From contig JAUXUQ010000013.1 of NCBI GenBank assembly GCA_030680605.1, forward strand, positions 37,726 through 101,725: a stretch of DNA of 64,000 nucleotides, read 5' to 3'. The translations under genes were made by a program, and so were the position numbers. The notes beneath the pieces are model-generated. The model worked only from the letters and a program-made list of their open reading frames with translations, was not told the origin of the DNA and did no database searches. Below are positions 50,570-59,439 of the stretch, one piece after another; within the stretch, counting starts at the first letter, position 1, and each line of letters begins with the position of its first letter. This DNA comes from Gammaproteobacteria bacterium (GTDB lineage Bacteria; Pseudomonadota; Gammaproteobacteria; SURF-13).

Positions 50570-52291
50570 TCAGAAACGGAAACCAAACAGGCCACCGTCT
50601 TCCTTGGCATCAGTCAAGACCGTCGGGAGCACATGGTCCAGAAGGTTGAAACCGGCGACGGTCTCCTTGAACGCATCGTCTTCATTCATCGTGACGATGT
50701 ACTGAAAGCCAAGCTCCGCAGCCGTTTCCGCGCCAACCTTTAGCGCGCTGATTAGCTGCCGACCATCAACGCCGTCGAAGAGATGGCTGTCGTGAATCAG
50801 GAATCCTGGCCCCATGCCATGCTTGGCACAGAGGCGCATGAGCATCATGTCAAAGCAGAAAATCTGCATGTTCTTGATGCCCTTGCTGCGTGAGCCTTGC
50901 ATTGGAAACTTGAATACCGGCCCATTGGACGTTTCTTCTATGGTCATGCTGCCAGCGGACTCGTACAACCGCTTTGACGTCTCCTCGAAAGCGAGAATTG
51001 CTTCGGACAAGCGCGTCCTCTGCTCGGCAAAGTCGCGCCGCAGGCGCAGTGTCAGTCTGTTTCGTTCGATTTCCAGTTCGTTCTTCGTTCCCTCCAGTTG
51101 TTCGGCAGCCTCGAAGCGTTGCCGCAGCGACTCGACTGCCGCTTCCATGCGCCCGGCTTCACCTTGCAGTTGAGAAAACTGATCCAGCGCGCCGTGACTT
51201 TGTAGAATGCCCATCACGACAGCCCGCCGTGCGTCGAGCCGGACCTTCTCCTGCTCGCGCGCCGCCACGCGCTGTTTCGCCGTATCCAACTCTCCGGCGA
51301 GGTAATCTCGCCGATTCCGAATGACCGACTCATGGAAACTTCGCACGTCTTCGTAGCGCTTGATGGCGACACCTGGCAATGCGACGCCCGCTTCTGCGTA
51401 GATACTCTGAAGATCGGCGAGTGACGGGGGTGCTTCCGCCTGTATGGCGCGCTCTAGGTCTCCGATCATTGCCGCGTCAATCACATTGGCGTTCGACAGG
51501 TCATTGATTGCGCGCGTGAGCTGATCAGCCTCCGCTTCCAGTTCTGCGTACTGAGGCAGCACACGGAACGAGGCAACCTGGGACTTGATATCTGTCAGTC
51601 TGGCTTCGGCCACAGTCAGTTGGGTGCGCAGATCGGACGCCTTTCCGACGATACTGCCGAACGCACCAGCCCCGGCCGCCTTCTTCAGTTCAGCCAGGGT
51701 CTTCTCCCGATCCCGAACTTTCTGCCAGTCGCTGGCAATCCTCCAATCCAAGCCAAGCAGGAAAAGCAGGGCGACCTGATAGTCACCGGCCTGCTGCATG
51801 TTTGCCTGCTTCTCAGGTGTGGTGAACGCACCGCTGAGTTGCCGACGCACGAAATAGGCGAACAGAGAACGGAATGTCGGGACGCGCCCATCGTACTCAG
51901 GCTCCTCATGCAACCCGAATATTTTTTCGCCTAGGAGTTCTACCCACTCGGAATTCGAGAGGCCGGTCTTTCCCTTCGCGAAGGTGTCGCCTTCAAGATG
52001 AATCTTGGATTTTTGATGCCCCGAGCGTTCAACCTGAAGATTCTCGCCACCGAGATCGAACGCCATGCCAAACGATGCGTTGACGAGCGCGTCCGAACGG
52101 AACAGGGAATCCTTCCCGGCATCCGCGCCGGTCAGGAAGTGCACGATCTCGATCAAGCTGGTCTTGCCCGCCCGGTTGCGGGTTTGCTTATCCGTCGCGC
52201 CTGCTTCCTTTTGCGCGATCAGCACATTCAATCCGGGCTTGAACTCCAGCGCCTTGAACGTCGCGAGACTGCTGTAGATGCGATGGATCAT
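50570..52291 (-). CDS. ABC-3C system ATPase, DUF2326 (SMC-like)
   Basis: 573 residues: an SMC/RecN-like ATPase of the DUF2326 family. N-terminal Walker A RNRAGKTSL (Lys43), preceded by FKPGLNVLIAQKEAG. A long coiled coil spans about 185-435 (the run of Glu/Arg/Leu, including DQLTRAINDLSNANVID). The C-terminal ATPase half has FLIHDSHLFDGVDGRQ as Walker-B region. In ABC-three-component systems this ATPase acts with a small middle component and a CTD effector, both encoded just upstream here. Its ATG overlaps the middle-component stop by four bases (ATGA). Confidence 0.9.
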   Translation of the reverse strand: MIHRIYSSLATFKALEFKPGLNVLIAQKEAGATDKQTRNRAGKTSLIEIVHFLTGADAGKDSLFRSDALVNASFGMAFDLGGENLQVERSGHQKSKIHLEGDTFAKGKTGLSNSEWVELLGEKIFGLHEEPEYDGRVPTFRSLFAYFVRRQLSGAFTTPEKQANMQQAGDYQVALLFLLGLDWRIASDWQKVRDREKTLAELKKAAGAGAFGSIVGKASDLRTQLTVAEARLTDIKSQVASFRVLPQYAELEAEADQLTRAINDLSNANVIDAAMIGDLERAIQAEAPPSLADLQSIYAEAGVALPGVAIKRYEDVRSFHESVIRNRRDYLAGELDTAKQRVAAREQEKVRLDARRAVVMGILQSHGALDQFSQLQGEAGRMEAAVESLRQRFEAAEQLEGTKNELEIERNRLTLRLRRDFAEQRTRLSEAILAFEETSKRLYESAGSMTIEETSNGPVFKFPMQGSRSKGIKNMQIFCFDMMLMRLCAKHGMGPGFLIHDSHLFDGVDGRQLISALKVGAETAAELGFQYIVTMNEDDAFKETVAGFNLLDHVLPTVLTDAKEDGGLFGFRF

Positions 52292-52533
52292 AATGCCCTC
52301 CGAACAAGCAGACCGTCATGCAATTCGATCGCCCCGATGAGAAAAAGCAGGTCGAGCGCAAGCACGAATCCGTCGTAGTGCATGGATCGCGATGCCTTCT
52401 GGTCAATGACGGCGCGCGGCATCTGCTCCCACAAGGCTGACACGGTGACGGGGTGTGACAGGTGCCGCAGGATCGCCGCGCCGACAGTAAGCAGGGCACG
52501 ATCCTGGGACAGGTGCTTGGAAGGAAGAATCAT
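52288..52533 (-). CDS. ABC-3C middle component MC6
   Basis: 81 residues from the ATG at 52533 (MILPSKHLSQDRALL), the family's normal beginning. The rest (LTVGAAILRHL, SALWEQM, YDGFVLALDLLFLIGAIEL, DGLLVRR) follows the MC6 winged-helix-like pattern that links ATPase and effector in ABC-3C systems. The ATG shares ATGA with the stop of the upstream effector gene (52530-52533), and its own stop shares ATGA with the ATPase start. An upstream start at 52545 is unlikely. Confidence 0.88.
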   Translation of the reverse strand: MILPSKHLSQDRALLTVGAAILRHLSHPVTVSALWEQMPRAVIDQKASRSMHYDGFVLALDLLFLIGAIELHDGLLVRRAL

Positions 52534-53432
52534 AGTGCGGCCCACCGTGGTTCTTCAAAGATGTCGCAGCGCTCGAAGTAGTACGCGATGACCGCGAGTA
52601 CAGCCAACTCGTGCTCCGGCGTCCCGCGATCATCGCCCCCGACCCACGATTGAAGTGCGGCAAAGATCCGGTTCGGGCCATCGCTCCCGCGCAGCTGCCG
52701 ATACTCGGCCTTAAAGGCCTCGGCCAATCGTTCACCGAGCGTCTCGTCGTGCCATTGGGCGAGAAACTCGGCGACCAACGGCGACTTGATCATGCCCTCC
52801 TTGAGCAAGCACGCTACGGCCTCGGACAAGGCGTTTGCCTCGATCTTCCCAGTCGGGACGTCCTTCACGTCGGTCATCGGTGGCGCTGGGAGCGTAGCGA
52901 TCCTCTCCAGCACGACCTTCAAGTCACCGAAGCCCAACGTAATCTTGGTCGCGTCGGTCGGGGCAGGCCCGAACCACGACGCTTTGTCGTCTGCGGTGAG
53001 CTTTCTGAAGATCAGCCGAAGCTCCTCCAGGGTCCACGGCTGTAACTGAATTCCAGGGTTTGCCGCTTCGAAGTCAAGTAACAGCTCTTGAACATGCGGC
53101 GGCAACCCATCCGTCGCGTTATGGACGAACGTCCAAGCGTCGAAATGCTTGCCCCAATGCTCCCTCGCACCCGCGAAGTCCTCAGTGATCTTGGCCTTCG
53201 CCTTTGCTGCATCCATCTGATTCGGCGCGTAGACCTGGAACAGCCGACGCTGCGATTTGAGAAAGCCGTCGTTCTTGCGGTCACCCTGATTCCCCCACGG
53301 CCGGCAGGCCATGAAATCGGCTTTGTAGGCTATGCCCATTAGCCGCTCAAAAAAGGACTGAAACGCATCGCCCTTCGCGCGGAGAAACTCGTTCTCGAAT
53401 TTCTGTTCGTAGTAGGCGTCTCGCAGATTCAT
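52530..53432 (-). CDS. ABC-3C effector: nuclease-like domain plus CTD
   Basis: 300 residues. The N-terminal part (about 5-110) looks like a restriction-endonuclease fold: FFERLMGIAYKADF with Glu29, then GNQGDRKNDGF (Asp51/Asp55), then LFQVYAPNQ, where Gln66 stands in the place of the usual E-x-K. The C-terminal part (about 195-300), ALSEAVACLLKEGMIKSPLV, and AVIAYYFERCDIFEEPRW match the C-terminal domain shared by ABC-3C effectors. Expected role: the damaging effector, held or triggered by the MC6-ATPase pair. Its ATG overlaps the HsdM-HsdS stop by four bases. Confidence 0.85.
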   Translation of the reverse strand: MNLRDAYYEQKFENEFLRAKGDAFQSFFERLMGIAYKADFMACRPWGNQGDRKNDGFLKSQRRLFQVYAPNQMDAAKAKAKITEDFAGAREHWGKHFDAWTFVHNATDGLPPHVQELLLDFEAANPGIQLQPWTLEELRLIFRKLTADDKASWFGPAPTDATKITLGFGDLKVVLERIATLPAPPMTDVKDVPTGKIEANALSEAVACLLKEGMIKSPLVAEFLAQWHDETLGERLAEAFKAEYRQLRGSDGPNRIFAALQSWVGGDDRGTPEHELAVLAVIAYYFERCDIFEEPRWAAL

Positions 53433-55972
53433 GCGCCAGCCTCCGTAGATAGTGGCTCTTCTTCGCCCCAGATGCGGGCGAGGGTGGCCTGGATCTTTTG
53501 CTCGAAGCGGGCGATCAGTTCGCGGTTGGCGGCCACCAGCGCTTGCTCGGCTTCGATCTCGGCGACGATGACTTGCTGGGTGGCGAGGGGTGGGAGGGGA
53601 ATTTGGTACTCTTTGAAAAACCCGTTGTAGAAACTCTGGACGGTAACTCCAGGCTTGATGCCGTCTGCGATAATCGAAGCAGCCCTTGTCTTGAGCACAT
53701 AGAACAGAAAATTAGAACTTACCGCCTCTCCCTTGGGCAGGAACGCAATCAAATCCTGATTGATGCACATAGGCCGGGACAGCATCGCAACCGGGAATGA
53801 GTGTTTGAGGATCCCAGATCGCACAACACAGACCACGGTCTTCGCCGGAAAGAGTTTCGTTGCGCTGCCAGAAACTGCTTCCGCTGAGATATGGTCCTCG
53901 GTGTCGAGAATAACGTCAGACTTCATGTCTTTCGGCGAAACCCAAGGTATATCACCAGTCCAGTAGCTCGGTTCCGCTTTCGACGGCGTGCCTCCACTTG
54001 TTGTCGTGAAGTGCTCGCCCAACTCAACCATCGGCCATTCAGGGTGGATGGGGATGTGGGGGCGGTAGTGGTCGAGGACGGCGCGGGCGCCGTTGATGAC
54101 TTTCTGGTAGCCCTCGATCTCCGCCACGATTTCCTTCTGCACGTCCAGCGGCGGCAGGGGGATTTGGAGTTCGCAGAACTTCGACTTGGAGATTTCTGCG
54201 AACGTCCCGCCTGTTGCCCACGCTTGCATCGTCGGCACGAGCTTGGTGAGCGCAAGAGCCACGAACTCCGGCACTGCTCGCGCCGAATCTTCGATCACGA
54301 CGTTCTTGAAGCCTTGATTCGTAGCGATGGGGACACGGTTGATCGCTATGCGGCCAATGGTCGCGCGGGTCGAGACCACGACCGAATTTGCCGGGATCAT
54401 CTTCGCGGAAGACTCGCGCAAGCCTTTGTCGGAAATCGTCCGTTTCGTCGCGGTGATTTCAGAGATGAAGTCGGTCGCTGGAAGGTCAACAAGCGTCGCC
54501 CAGGGAATGCCGCCGCCCCAATACTCCTCAACGTCGGACTTGGGCGTGCCGCCGCTTTCAACCCGAAACAGAGTCTGTTCGCCGAGGAAGACCAGCGGGA
54601 AGGAATGATTCGAGGCAGCCCCCTCCCGATACCGCTCGCCGCTCAAGTTGAAATCGCCATTCGCGGCGAGCTTTTCTTTCGGCACGATCTGGGCGGTGGA
54701 CGCGCTGGCGAGGATGCTCTCGGTGGGCGCTTTGGTACGGAGGGTATGCAGGTACGCAGCGAGTTCGGCCTGTACCTGCGGCAGGTCGTTCTTCTCGATG
54801 GCTCGCCGCTGGGCGCCGAGGCCGTAGCCGTCGTTCTCGACTTTGAAGAAGGCGATGGTGTCGGCTGCCTTGGCGAGGGATTTGTCGAGGATGAGGATGC
54901 TGGTCTTCACCCCGGAATAGGGATTGAAACAGCCGGCCGGCAGCGACACCACGGCGACGAGGGAATTCTCGACGAGCATTTTCCGCAGGTCTTTGTAGGC
55001 GGTCTGACTCTGGAAGATGATGCCTTCGGGGACGATGATGGCGGCGCGGCCGGTGGGCGTGAGGTGCTCGGCCATGTAGTCCACGAACAGGACTTCGCTG
55101 CGCTTGGCCTGGATGGAGAAACGTTTGTGGGGCTTGATGCCGCCTTTCGGGGACATGAAGGGCGGGTTGGCGAGGATGACGTCGGCAAATTCGTTCCAGC
55201 GCTCCTCGGAGGTGAGGGTGTCGTACTCGAAGATGTGCGGATCGGTGAAGCCGTGCAGGTAGAGGTTCACCAGCGAGAGGCGCACCATGTCGGGCGAGAT
55301 GTCGTAGCCCTTGAAGTTTTTGGCGAGGCGGCCCTTGTCGTCGGGCGTGAGGGTGCTGTGGCCCTTGGCGTCGGTGTTGCTGCGCAGGATGTGCTTGTAG
55401 GCGGAGATGAGGAAGCCGGCGGTGCCGCAGGCGGGGTCGAGGATGGTTTCGCTTTTCTGCGGCGCGAGGACTTCGACCATGAAGTCGATGATGTGGCGCG
55501 GGGTGCGGAACTGGCCGGCATCGCCCTGGCTGCCGAGGACGCTGAGCAGATACTCGAAGGCGTCGCCGAGGCGCTCGCTGTGGTCGTAGCTGAACTCGTC
55601 GATGATCTTGAGGAAGGCCTTGAGCGTTTCGGGGTCGCGGTAGGGCAGGTAGGCGTTCTTGAAGATGTCGCGGAACAGCGGCGGGATGCCGGGGTTTTCG
55701 GGCATCTTGGCAATGCCTTCGCCGTAGAGGCCGAGCATTTCGTGGCCGCCAAGCGAGGGGGCCATGAGCTTGGCCCAGCCGTAGCGGGCGTAGTCGCCGG
55801 TGAAGAACTTGCGCTTGCCGCCGAGTTCCTCGCTCTCGGCGTCCATGTCGTCCATGAATTTGTAGATGAGCGCGATGGTGATCTGCTCGACCTGGGATTT
55901 TGGGTCGGGCACTTTGCCGACGAGGATGTCGCGGGCTGTGTCGATGCGGCGCTTGGTGTCGGTGTCGAGCAT
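53429..55972 (-). CDS. Type I restriction-modification HsdM-HsdS fusion
   Basis: 847 residues: about twice an HsdM. Residues 1 to about 455 are the N6-adenine methyltransferase: helical HsdM N-terminus, SAM motif ILDPACGTAGFLISAY, catalytic NPPF (VILANPPFMSPKGG), and VSLPAGCFNPYSGVKTSILIL. Then two target-recognition domains follow, each opening in the same way: RVESGGTPKSDVEEYWGGGIPW and TTSGGTPSKAEPSYWTGDIPW, with conserved helical segments (LPPLDVQKEIVAEIEGYQ; LPPLATQQVIVAEIEAEQ). So modification and both halves of sequence specificity sit in one chain. It works with HsdR at 56802-59342. The start shares one base with the KilA-N stop (TAATG). Confidence 0.93.
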   Translation of the reverse strand: MLDTDTKRRIDTARDILVGKVPDPKSQVEQITIALIYKFMDDMDAESEELGGKRKFFTGDYARYGWAKLMAPSLGGHEMLGLYGEGIAKMPENPGIPPLFRDIFKNAYLPYRDPETLKAFLKIIDEFSYDHSERLGDAFEYLLSVLGSQGDAGQFRTPRHIIDFMVEVLAPQKSETILDPACGTAGFLISAYKHILRSNTDAKGHSTLTPDDKGRLAKNFKGYDISPDMVRLSLVNLYLHGFTDPHIFEYDTLTSEERWNEFADVILANPPFMSPKGGIKPHKRFSIQAKRSEVLFVDYMAEHLTPTGRAAIIVPEGIIFQSQTAYKDLRKMLVENSLVAVVSLPAGCFNPYSGVKTSILILDKSLAKAADTIAFFKVENDGYGLGAQRRAIEKNDLPQVQAELAAYLHTLRTKAPTESILASASTAQIVPKEKLAANGDFNLSGERYREGAASNHSFPLVFLGEQTLFRVESGGTPKSDVEEYWGGGIPWATLVDLPATDFISEITATKRTISDKGLRESSAKMIPANSVVVSTRATIGRIAINRVPIATNQGFKNVVIEDSARAVPEFVALALTKLVPTMQAWATGGTFAEISKSKFCELQIPLPPLDVQKEIVAEIEGYQKVINGARAVLDHYRPHIPIHPEWPMVELGEHFTTTSGGTPSKAEPSYWTGDIPWVSPKDMKSDVILDTEDHISAEAVSGSATKLFPAKTVVCVVRSGILKHSFPVAMLSRPMCINQDLIAFLPKGEAVSSNFLFYVLKTRAASIIADGIKPGVTVQSFYNGFFKEYQIPLPPLATQQVIVAEIEAEQALVAANRELIARFEQKIQATLARIWGEEEPLSTEAGA

Positions 55973-56793
55973 TACTTCAAGCGTTTCATGGTGTTGTCAG
56001 CCAGCAGGGTGTGCATCTGGGAGATGGCGATTTCGTTGAGCTTCTGCAGGCGCTCTGCCTGCGTCAGGCCTTGGCGGATGAGGACGGCGTTGAGGCTTTC
56101 CAGATTGGTCAGGACGACCAGTTGCTCCAGCGGCGCTTGGTCGCGGATGTTGCCCTCCGCATCGGGGTTGGCATCGCGCCATTGCTTGGCGGTCTGACCG
56201 AACAGGGCGACATTGAGCAAGTCCGCTTCGTTGGCATAGACAAGCGATGCCTGCGACTTGGTGATGGCAGGCGGGATGAGCGTCTCGCGGATGGCATCGG
56301 TGTGGATGCGGTAATTGATCTTGGACAGGGTGCGCTGGAGATTCCAGCCGAGTTTGAGGCGGTCGCTTTCTTCGTCTTTGAGGCGCTGGAATTCCTTGAT
56401 GAGGTAAACCTTGAATTCAGCGCTGATCCACATGCCGAATTCAAAAGCAATGTCCTTGTGTGCGTAGCTGCCACCGTACCTGCCTGCTGTGGCCCGCAGG
56501 CCGATCGCGTTGGTCTTTGCAACCCAATCCTTGATGCTGATCCTGTAGCTGTTCAGGCCCGCCTGACTTTTAATTGTGTCGAATTCGCCATAATTAAAAC
56601 CGGGGTTATGGACGCGCTCCCATATCCCCAGAAACTCCACGGTATTGCGATTCCTTAGCCAGTCACCGATGAAAAAGTCACCGTCCTTTGCTTTCAGCAT
56701 GTCGGTCAGGGAAATGTAGTCCTCATCGTTCTGTGAAAGTACGGTGATGCTTGTTCCAAGAACCTCGATGGACAACTTCTTTGATTTGCTCAT
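55972..56793 (-). CDS. KilA-N domain protein in the hsd operon
   Basis: 273 residues with a KilA-N domain at about 20-130: ISLTDMLKAKDGDFFIGDWL, NRNTVEFLGIWERVHNPGF, GRYGGSYAHKDIAFEFGMWI. The C-terminal half is helical (LSKINYRIHTDAIRETLIPP; LLNVALFGQTAKQWRDANPD). Such genes often lie between hsdR and hsdM in bacteria; the domain is thought to bind DNA, perhaps in control of the system or as an anti-phage part. AGGAATCGCC precedes the ATG. It is 8 bases after the hsdR stop and overlaps the HsdMS start by one base. Confidence 0.88.
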   Translation of the reverse strand: MSKSKKLSIEVLGTSITVLSQNDEDYISLTDMLKAKDGDFFIGDWLRNRNTVEFLGIWERVHNPGFNYGEFDTIKSQAGLNSYRISIKDWVAKTNAIGLRATAGRYGGSYAHKDIAFEFGMWISAEFKVYLIKEFQRLKDEESDRLKLGWNLQRTLSKINYRIHTDAIRETLIPPAITKSQASLVYANEADLLNVALFGQTAKQWRDANPDAEGNIRDQAPLEQLVVLTNLESLNAVLIRQGLTQAERLQKLNEIAISQMHTLLADNTMKRLK

Positions 56794-56801
56794 GGCGATT
56801 C

Positions 56802-59342
56802 CTATGGCGCGAACTGGTTCAAGGACACGTAATCCTTGATGTATTCGGGGACGAGCGTGCGGTACTGCTGGGGCACGGCTCTGAAATCATGGGTGGTGAA
56901 GTACGGGTTGGTGGCCAGATCGGTGAACTGCCTGCTGTCGATGATGTCGCGCACCCGATTGCTGGTGACGTAGGCCTTGAAGTAGGTCTTGATGGCCGGG
57001 ATGGCCGAGGGCGGCTCGGGTATGCGGTCGGCGACGAACTTCGAGAACTCTTCCTCCAGCAACTCATCCTTCGACTTGAAGCGCGGGATGAGGCCGAAGA
57101 CCTTCTCCAGGATTTCGCGCAGGGTCAGGCGGCGGTCCACGGCGGCGGCTTTGCGGAGCTTGTCGAGGGTGTAGTACTCCTCGGGCTTGTCGAAAACTTC
57201 GCGGTTGACGTAGTCGATGACGCGGTCCCACTGTCCAGCTTCAACGGCGGCGACGACGGTGTCGTTGGCGCGGATCACGTCTTCAAATTTATCGAAGAAC
57301 ATGCGATCGATCTTCATGCCCTCGGCCGTGATCTCCTCGACACGCATCGAAGCCAGTATATCGGCGCCGAGGTGCTCGTAGGTTCCGCCCACGACCACCG
57401 GGCCTTGGCCGCCCCCGTCATCGCTGCCCTTGCCCTTGGGCGGCGGCAGCTTCAGCACTTCGTCGTAGTTGAACTCTTCCTCGAAGTATTCGCAGTTGGC
57501 GAAGAAGTCGAACAGCTTGAAGGCGGTTTTGATGGGCTGTTGCACGCCTTCCTTGAGGGTGTCGTCGAAAAGCACTTCGCGGAAGTCGTGCTTGCGCGTG
57601 CCGCGTCCCTTGATCTGGATGAAGTCGGTGGGCGAGAAGATCGGGCGGAAGAGACCGATGTTGAGGATGTCGGTGCAGTCGTAGCCGGTGGTCATCATGC
57701 CGACGGTGACGCAGATGCGCGCCTTGCTGGTCTTGTACGAGGGGATGAAGTTGCCGGAACCGAGCAGATTGTTGTTGGCGAAGTTGATGGTGAACTGCTG
57801 GGCGTCGGGTATCTGGGAGGTGACCTGCACCGCGAAGTCGGACTGGTACTTGGCCGGAAACATGCGGTCGGCCATCTGATTGAGGATTTGCGCCAGCTTG
57901 GCGGCGTGGTTCTGGCTGACGGCGAAGATGATCGACTTGCCGATTTCGCCGCTGACCGGGTCGCGCAGCGCGTTTTCCAGAAACGTCTTGCAGAGAAGCT
58001 GGTTGGTGGTGTCGGCGAAGAAACGCTTTTCGAACTCGCGCTGCTTGAAGGCCTGCTGCTGGTCCTCGCCGGTGTCATCGGTGAACGAGACGACGAAGCC
58101 CTCTTCGGAAAGCAGCGTGGTGGTGACCTCGGTGCGGGCGTCCACCACGGTCGGGTTGATCAGAAAGCCTTCCTTCACGCCATCGAGCAAGGAGTAGCGG
58201 AAGGTTGGCTGGCTGTCCTCGCAGCCGAAGGTGCGGTAGGTGTCGAGCAACAGGCGACGTTCAGCCTCGCGCGGGTCGCGGGTGCCGGGGTTTGCGCCGT
58301 CGAACCGGCGCAGGTAGTCGCGCGGCGTGGCGGTGAGGCCCAGCTTGGAGCCAATGAAGTAGTCGAACACGGCGCGGGCGTTGCCGCCGATCGAGCGGTG
58401 CGCTTCGTCGGAGATGACGAGATCGAAGTCGGTCGGCGAGAACAGCTTCTGGTATTTATTGTTGAACAGCAGGGACTGCACGGTGGTGACGACAATCTCG
58501 GCGCGTCGCCAGTCGTCCCGGTTCTCCTTGTAGATCACGGTCTGATAGTCGGCCGACAGCACCGCAGCGAAGGACTTCTTGGCCTGGTCCTCCAGTTCAA
58601 GACGATCCACCAGGAACAGTACGCGGCGCACGTTGCCGGAACGGAGAAAGAGCTTGATGACGGCGGCGGCGGTGAAGGTCTTGCCAGTGCCGGTCGCCAT
58701 CTCGAACAGGAAACGGTCCTTGCCGTCGCCGACTGCGGCCTGAAGGCTGTGGATGGCCTTGAGCTGGTAGGGCCGGAGAAAGCGCAGCTTGTTGACCTGG
58801 ATGTAGCCGGGGCGCTCCGCTTCGTTTTGCCAGGCGGCTTCGGATGCGTAGTTCGGGCGCTGGGTGCGAACGATGTAGTCCTCGCCGACCTGCTCTTCGA
58901 TCAGGCGTTGCGGGTTGGGTGTGACCTGCTGGTAGCCGATCACCGAGTCCGGCGTAGGGAAGGACGTAATGAGGTAGGGGTTGCCGCGCTCTAAGTCCCA
59001 GAAGTAGTGCAGGTTGCCGTTGGAAAGGATGACGAAGCGGCAGTTCTGGGACTTGGCGTACTTGCGGGCCTGCTCCTTGCCGACAAGCGGGCTCTTGGCC
59101 TCAGACTTTGCTTCCAAGACGATGAACGGAAACCCCTTCGCATCGAGGAGCAGGAAGTCAATAAAGCCTTTGCTTGTTTTCTCGAAGTTGTCGCCCAGTG
59201 CGTCAAGATCGGCTGATTTGATCGTGACGCTGGGCTCAAGGCGGATGTTCGCGGGCATGTTTCCGTCCGCGAAAAAGCGCCAGCCAGCCGCTTCGAGCAG
59301 CTTGTTGATCTTGATGCGGGCTGTGGCTTCTTTATCGGACAC
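56802..59342 (-). CDS. hsdR: Type I restriction endonuclease subunit HsdR
   Basis: About 846 residues. The N-terminal nuclease has FIDFLLLDAKGFPFIVLEAKSEAK (in pieces: Asp and E-x-K of PD-(D/E)xK). The SF2 translocase follows with Walker A FEMATGTGKTFTAAAV, motif Ia LFLVDRLEL, DEAH box VISDEAHRSIGG, LGLTATP, and later TTGYDC and QIKGRGTRKHD (motif VI). The C-terminal helical domain contacts HsdM. A TTG start at 59372 lacks a ribosome site; GTG at 59342 has AGGAACGA before it and begins at SDKEATARIKINK, so it is preferred. First gene of the hsd/ABC-3C run. Confidence 0.93.
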   Translation of the reverse strand: MSDKEATARIKINKLLEAAGWRFFADGNMPANIRLEPSVTIKSADLDALGDNFEKTSKGFIDFLLLDAKGFPFIVLEAKSEAKSPLVGKEQARKYAKSQNCRFVILSNGNLHYFWDLERGNPYLITSFPTPDSVIGYQQVTPNPQRLIEEQVGEDYIVRTQRPNYASEAAWQNEAERPGYIQVNKLRFLRPYQLKAIHSLQAAVGDGKDRFLFEMATGTGKTFTAAAVIKLFLRSGNVRRVLFLVDRLELEDQAKKSFAAVLSADYQTVIYKENRDDWRRAEIVVTTVQSLLFNNKYQKLFSPTDFDLVISDEAHRSIGGNARAVFDYFIGSKLGLTATPRDYLRRFDGANPGTRDPREAERRLLLDTYRTFGCEDSQPTFRYSLLDGVKEGFLINPTVVDARTEVTTTLLSEEGFVVSFTDDTGEDQQQAFKQREFEKRFFADTTNQLLCKTFLENALRDPVSGEIGKSIIFAVSQNHAAKLAQILNQMADRMFPAKYQSDFAVQVTSQIPDAQQFTINFANNNLLGSGNFIPSYKTSKARICVTVGMMTTGYDCTDILNIGLFRPIFSPTDFIQIKGRGTRKHDFREVLFDDTLKEGVQQPIKTAFKLFDFFANCEYFEEEFNYDEVLKLPPPKGKGSDDGGGQGPVVVGGTYEHLGADILASMRVEEITAEGMKIDRMFFDKFEDVIRANDTVVAAVEAGQWDRVIDYVNREVFDKPEEYYTLDKLRKAAAVDRRLTLREILEKVFGLIPRFKSKDELLEEEFSKFVADRIPEPPSAIPAIKTYFKAYVTSNRVRDIIDSRQFTDLATNPYFTTHDFRAVPQQYRTLVPEYIKDYVSLNQFAP

Positions 59343-59439
59343 TCTCGTTCCTGTCTCAGCGTGGGTGGTCAAGCGTTATAACGTAAAAGTAAGGGGCTGC
59401 GCGCTTTTGCGCAGTCCCGCTTGACTGCCGGGTTCGGCG

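Noticed and set aside
53891..56197. 768-residue plus-strand frame across hsdMS
   Set aside because: Val/Gly/Asp-rich shadow of the HsdM-HsdS and KilA-N genes; no domain seen.
56751..58994. 747-residue plus-strand frame opposite hsdR
   Set aside because: Shadow of hsdR, whose DEAH and nuclease motifs are intact on the minus strand.
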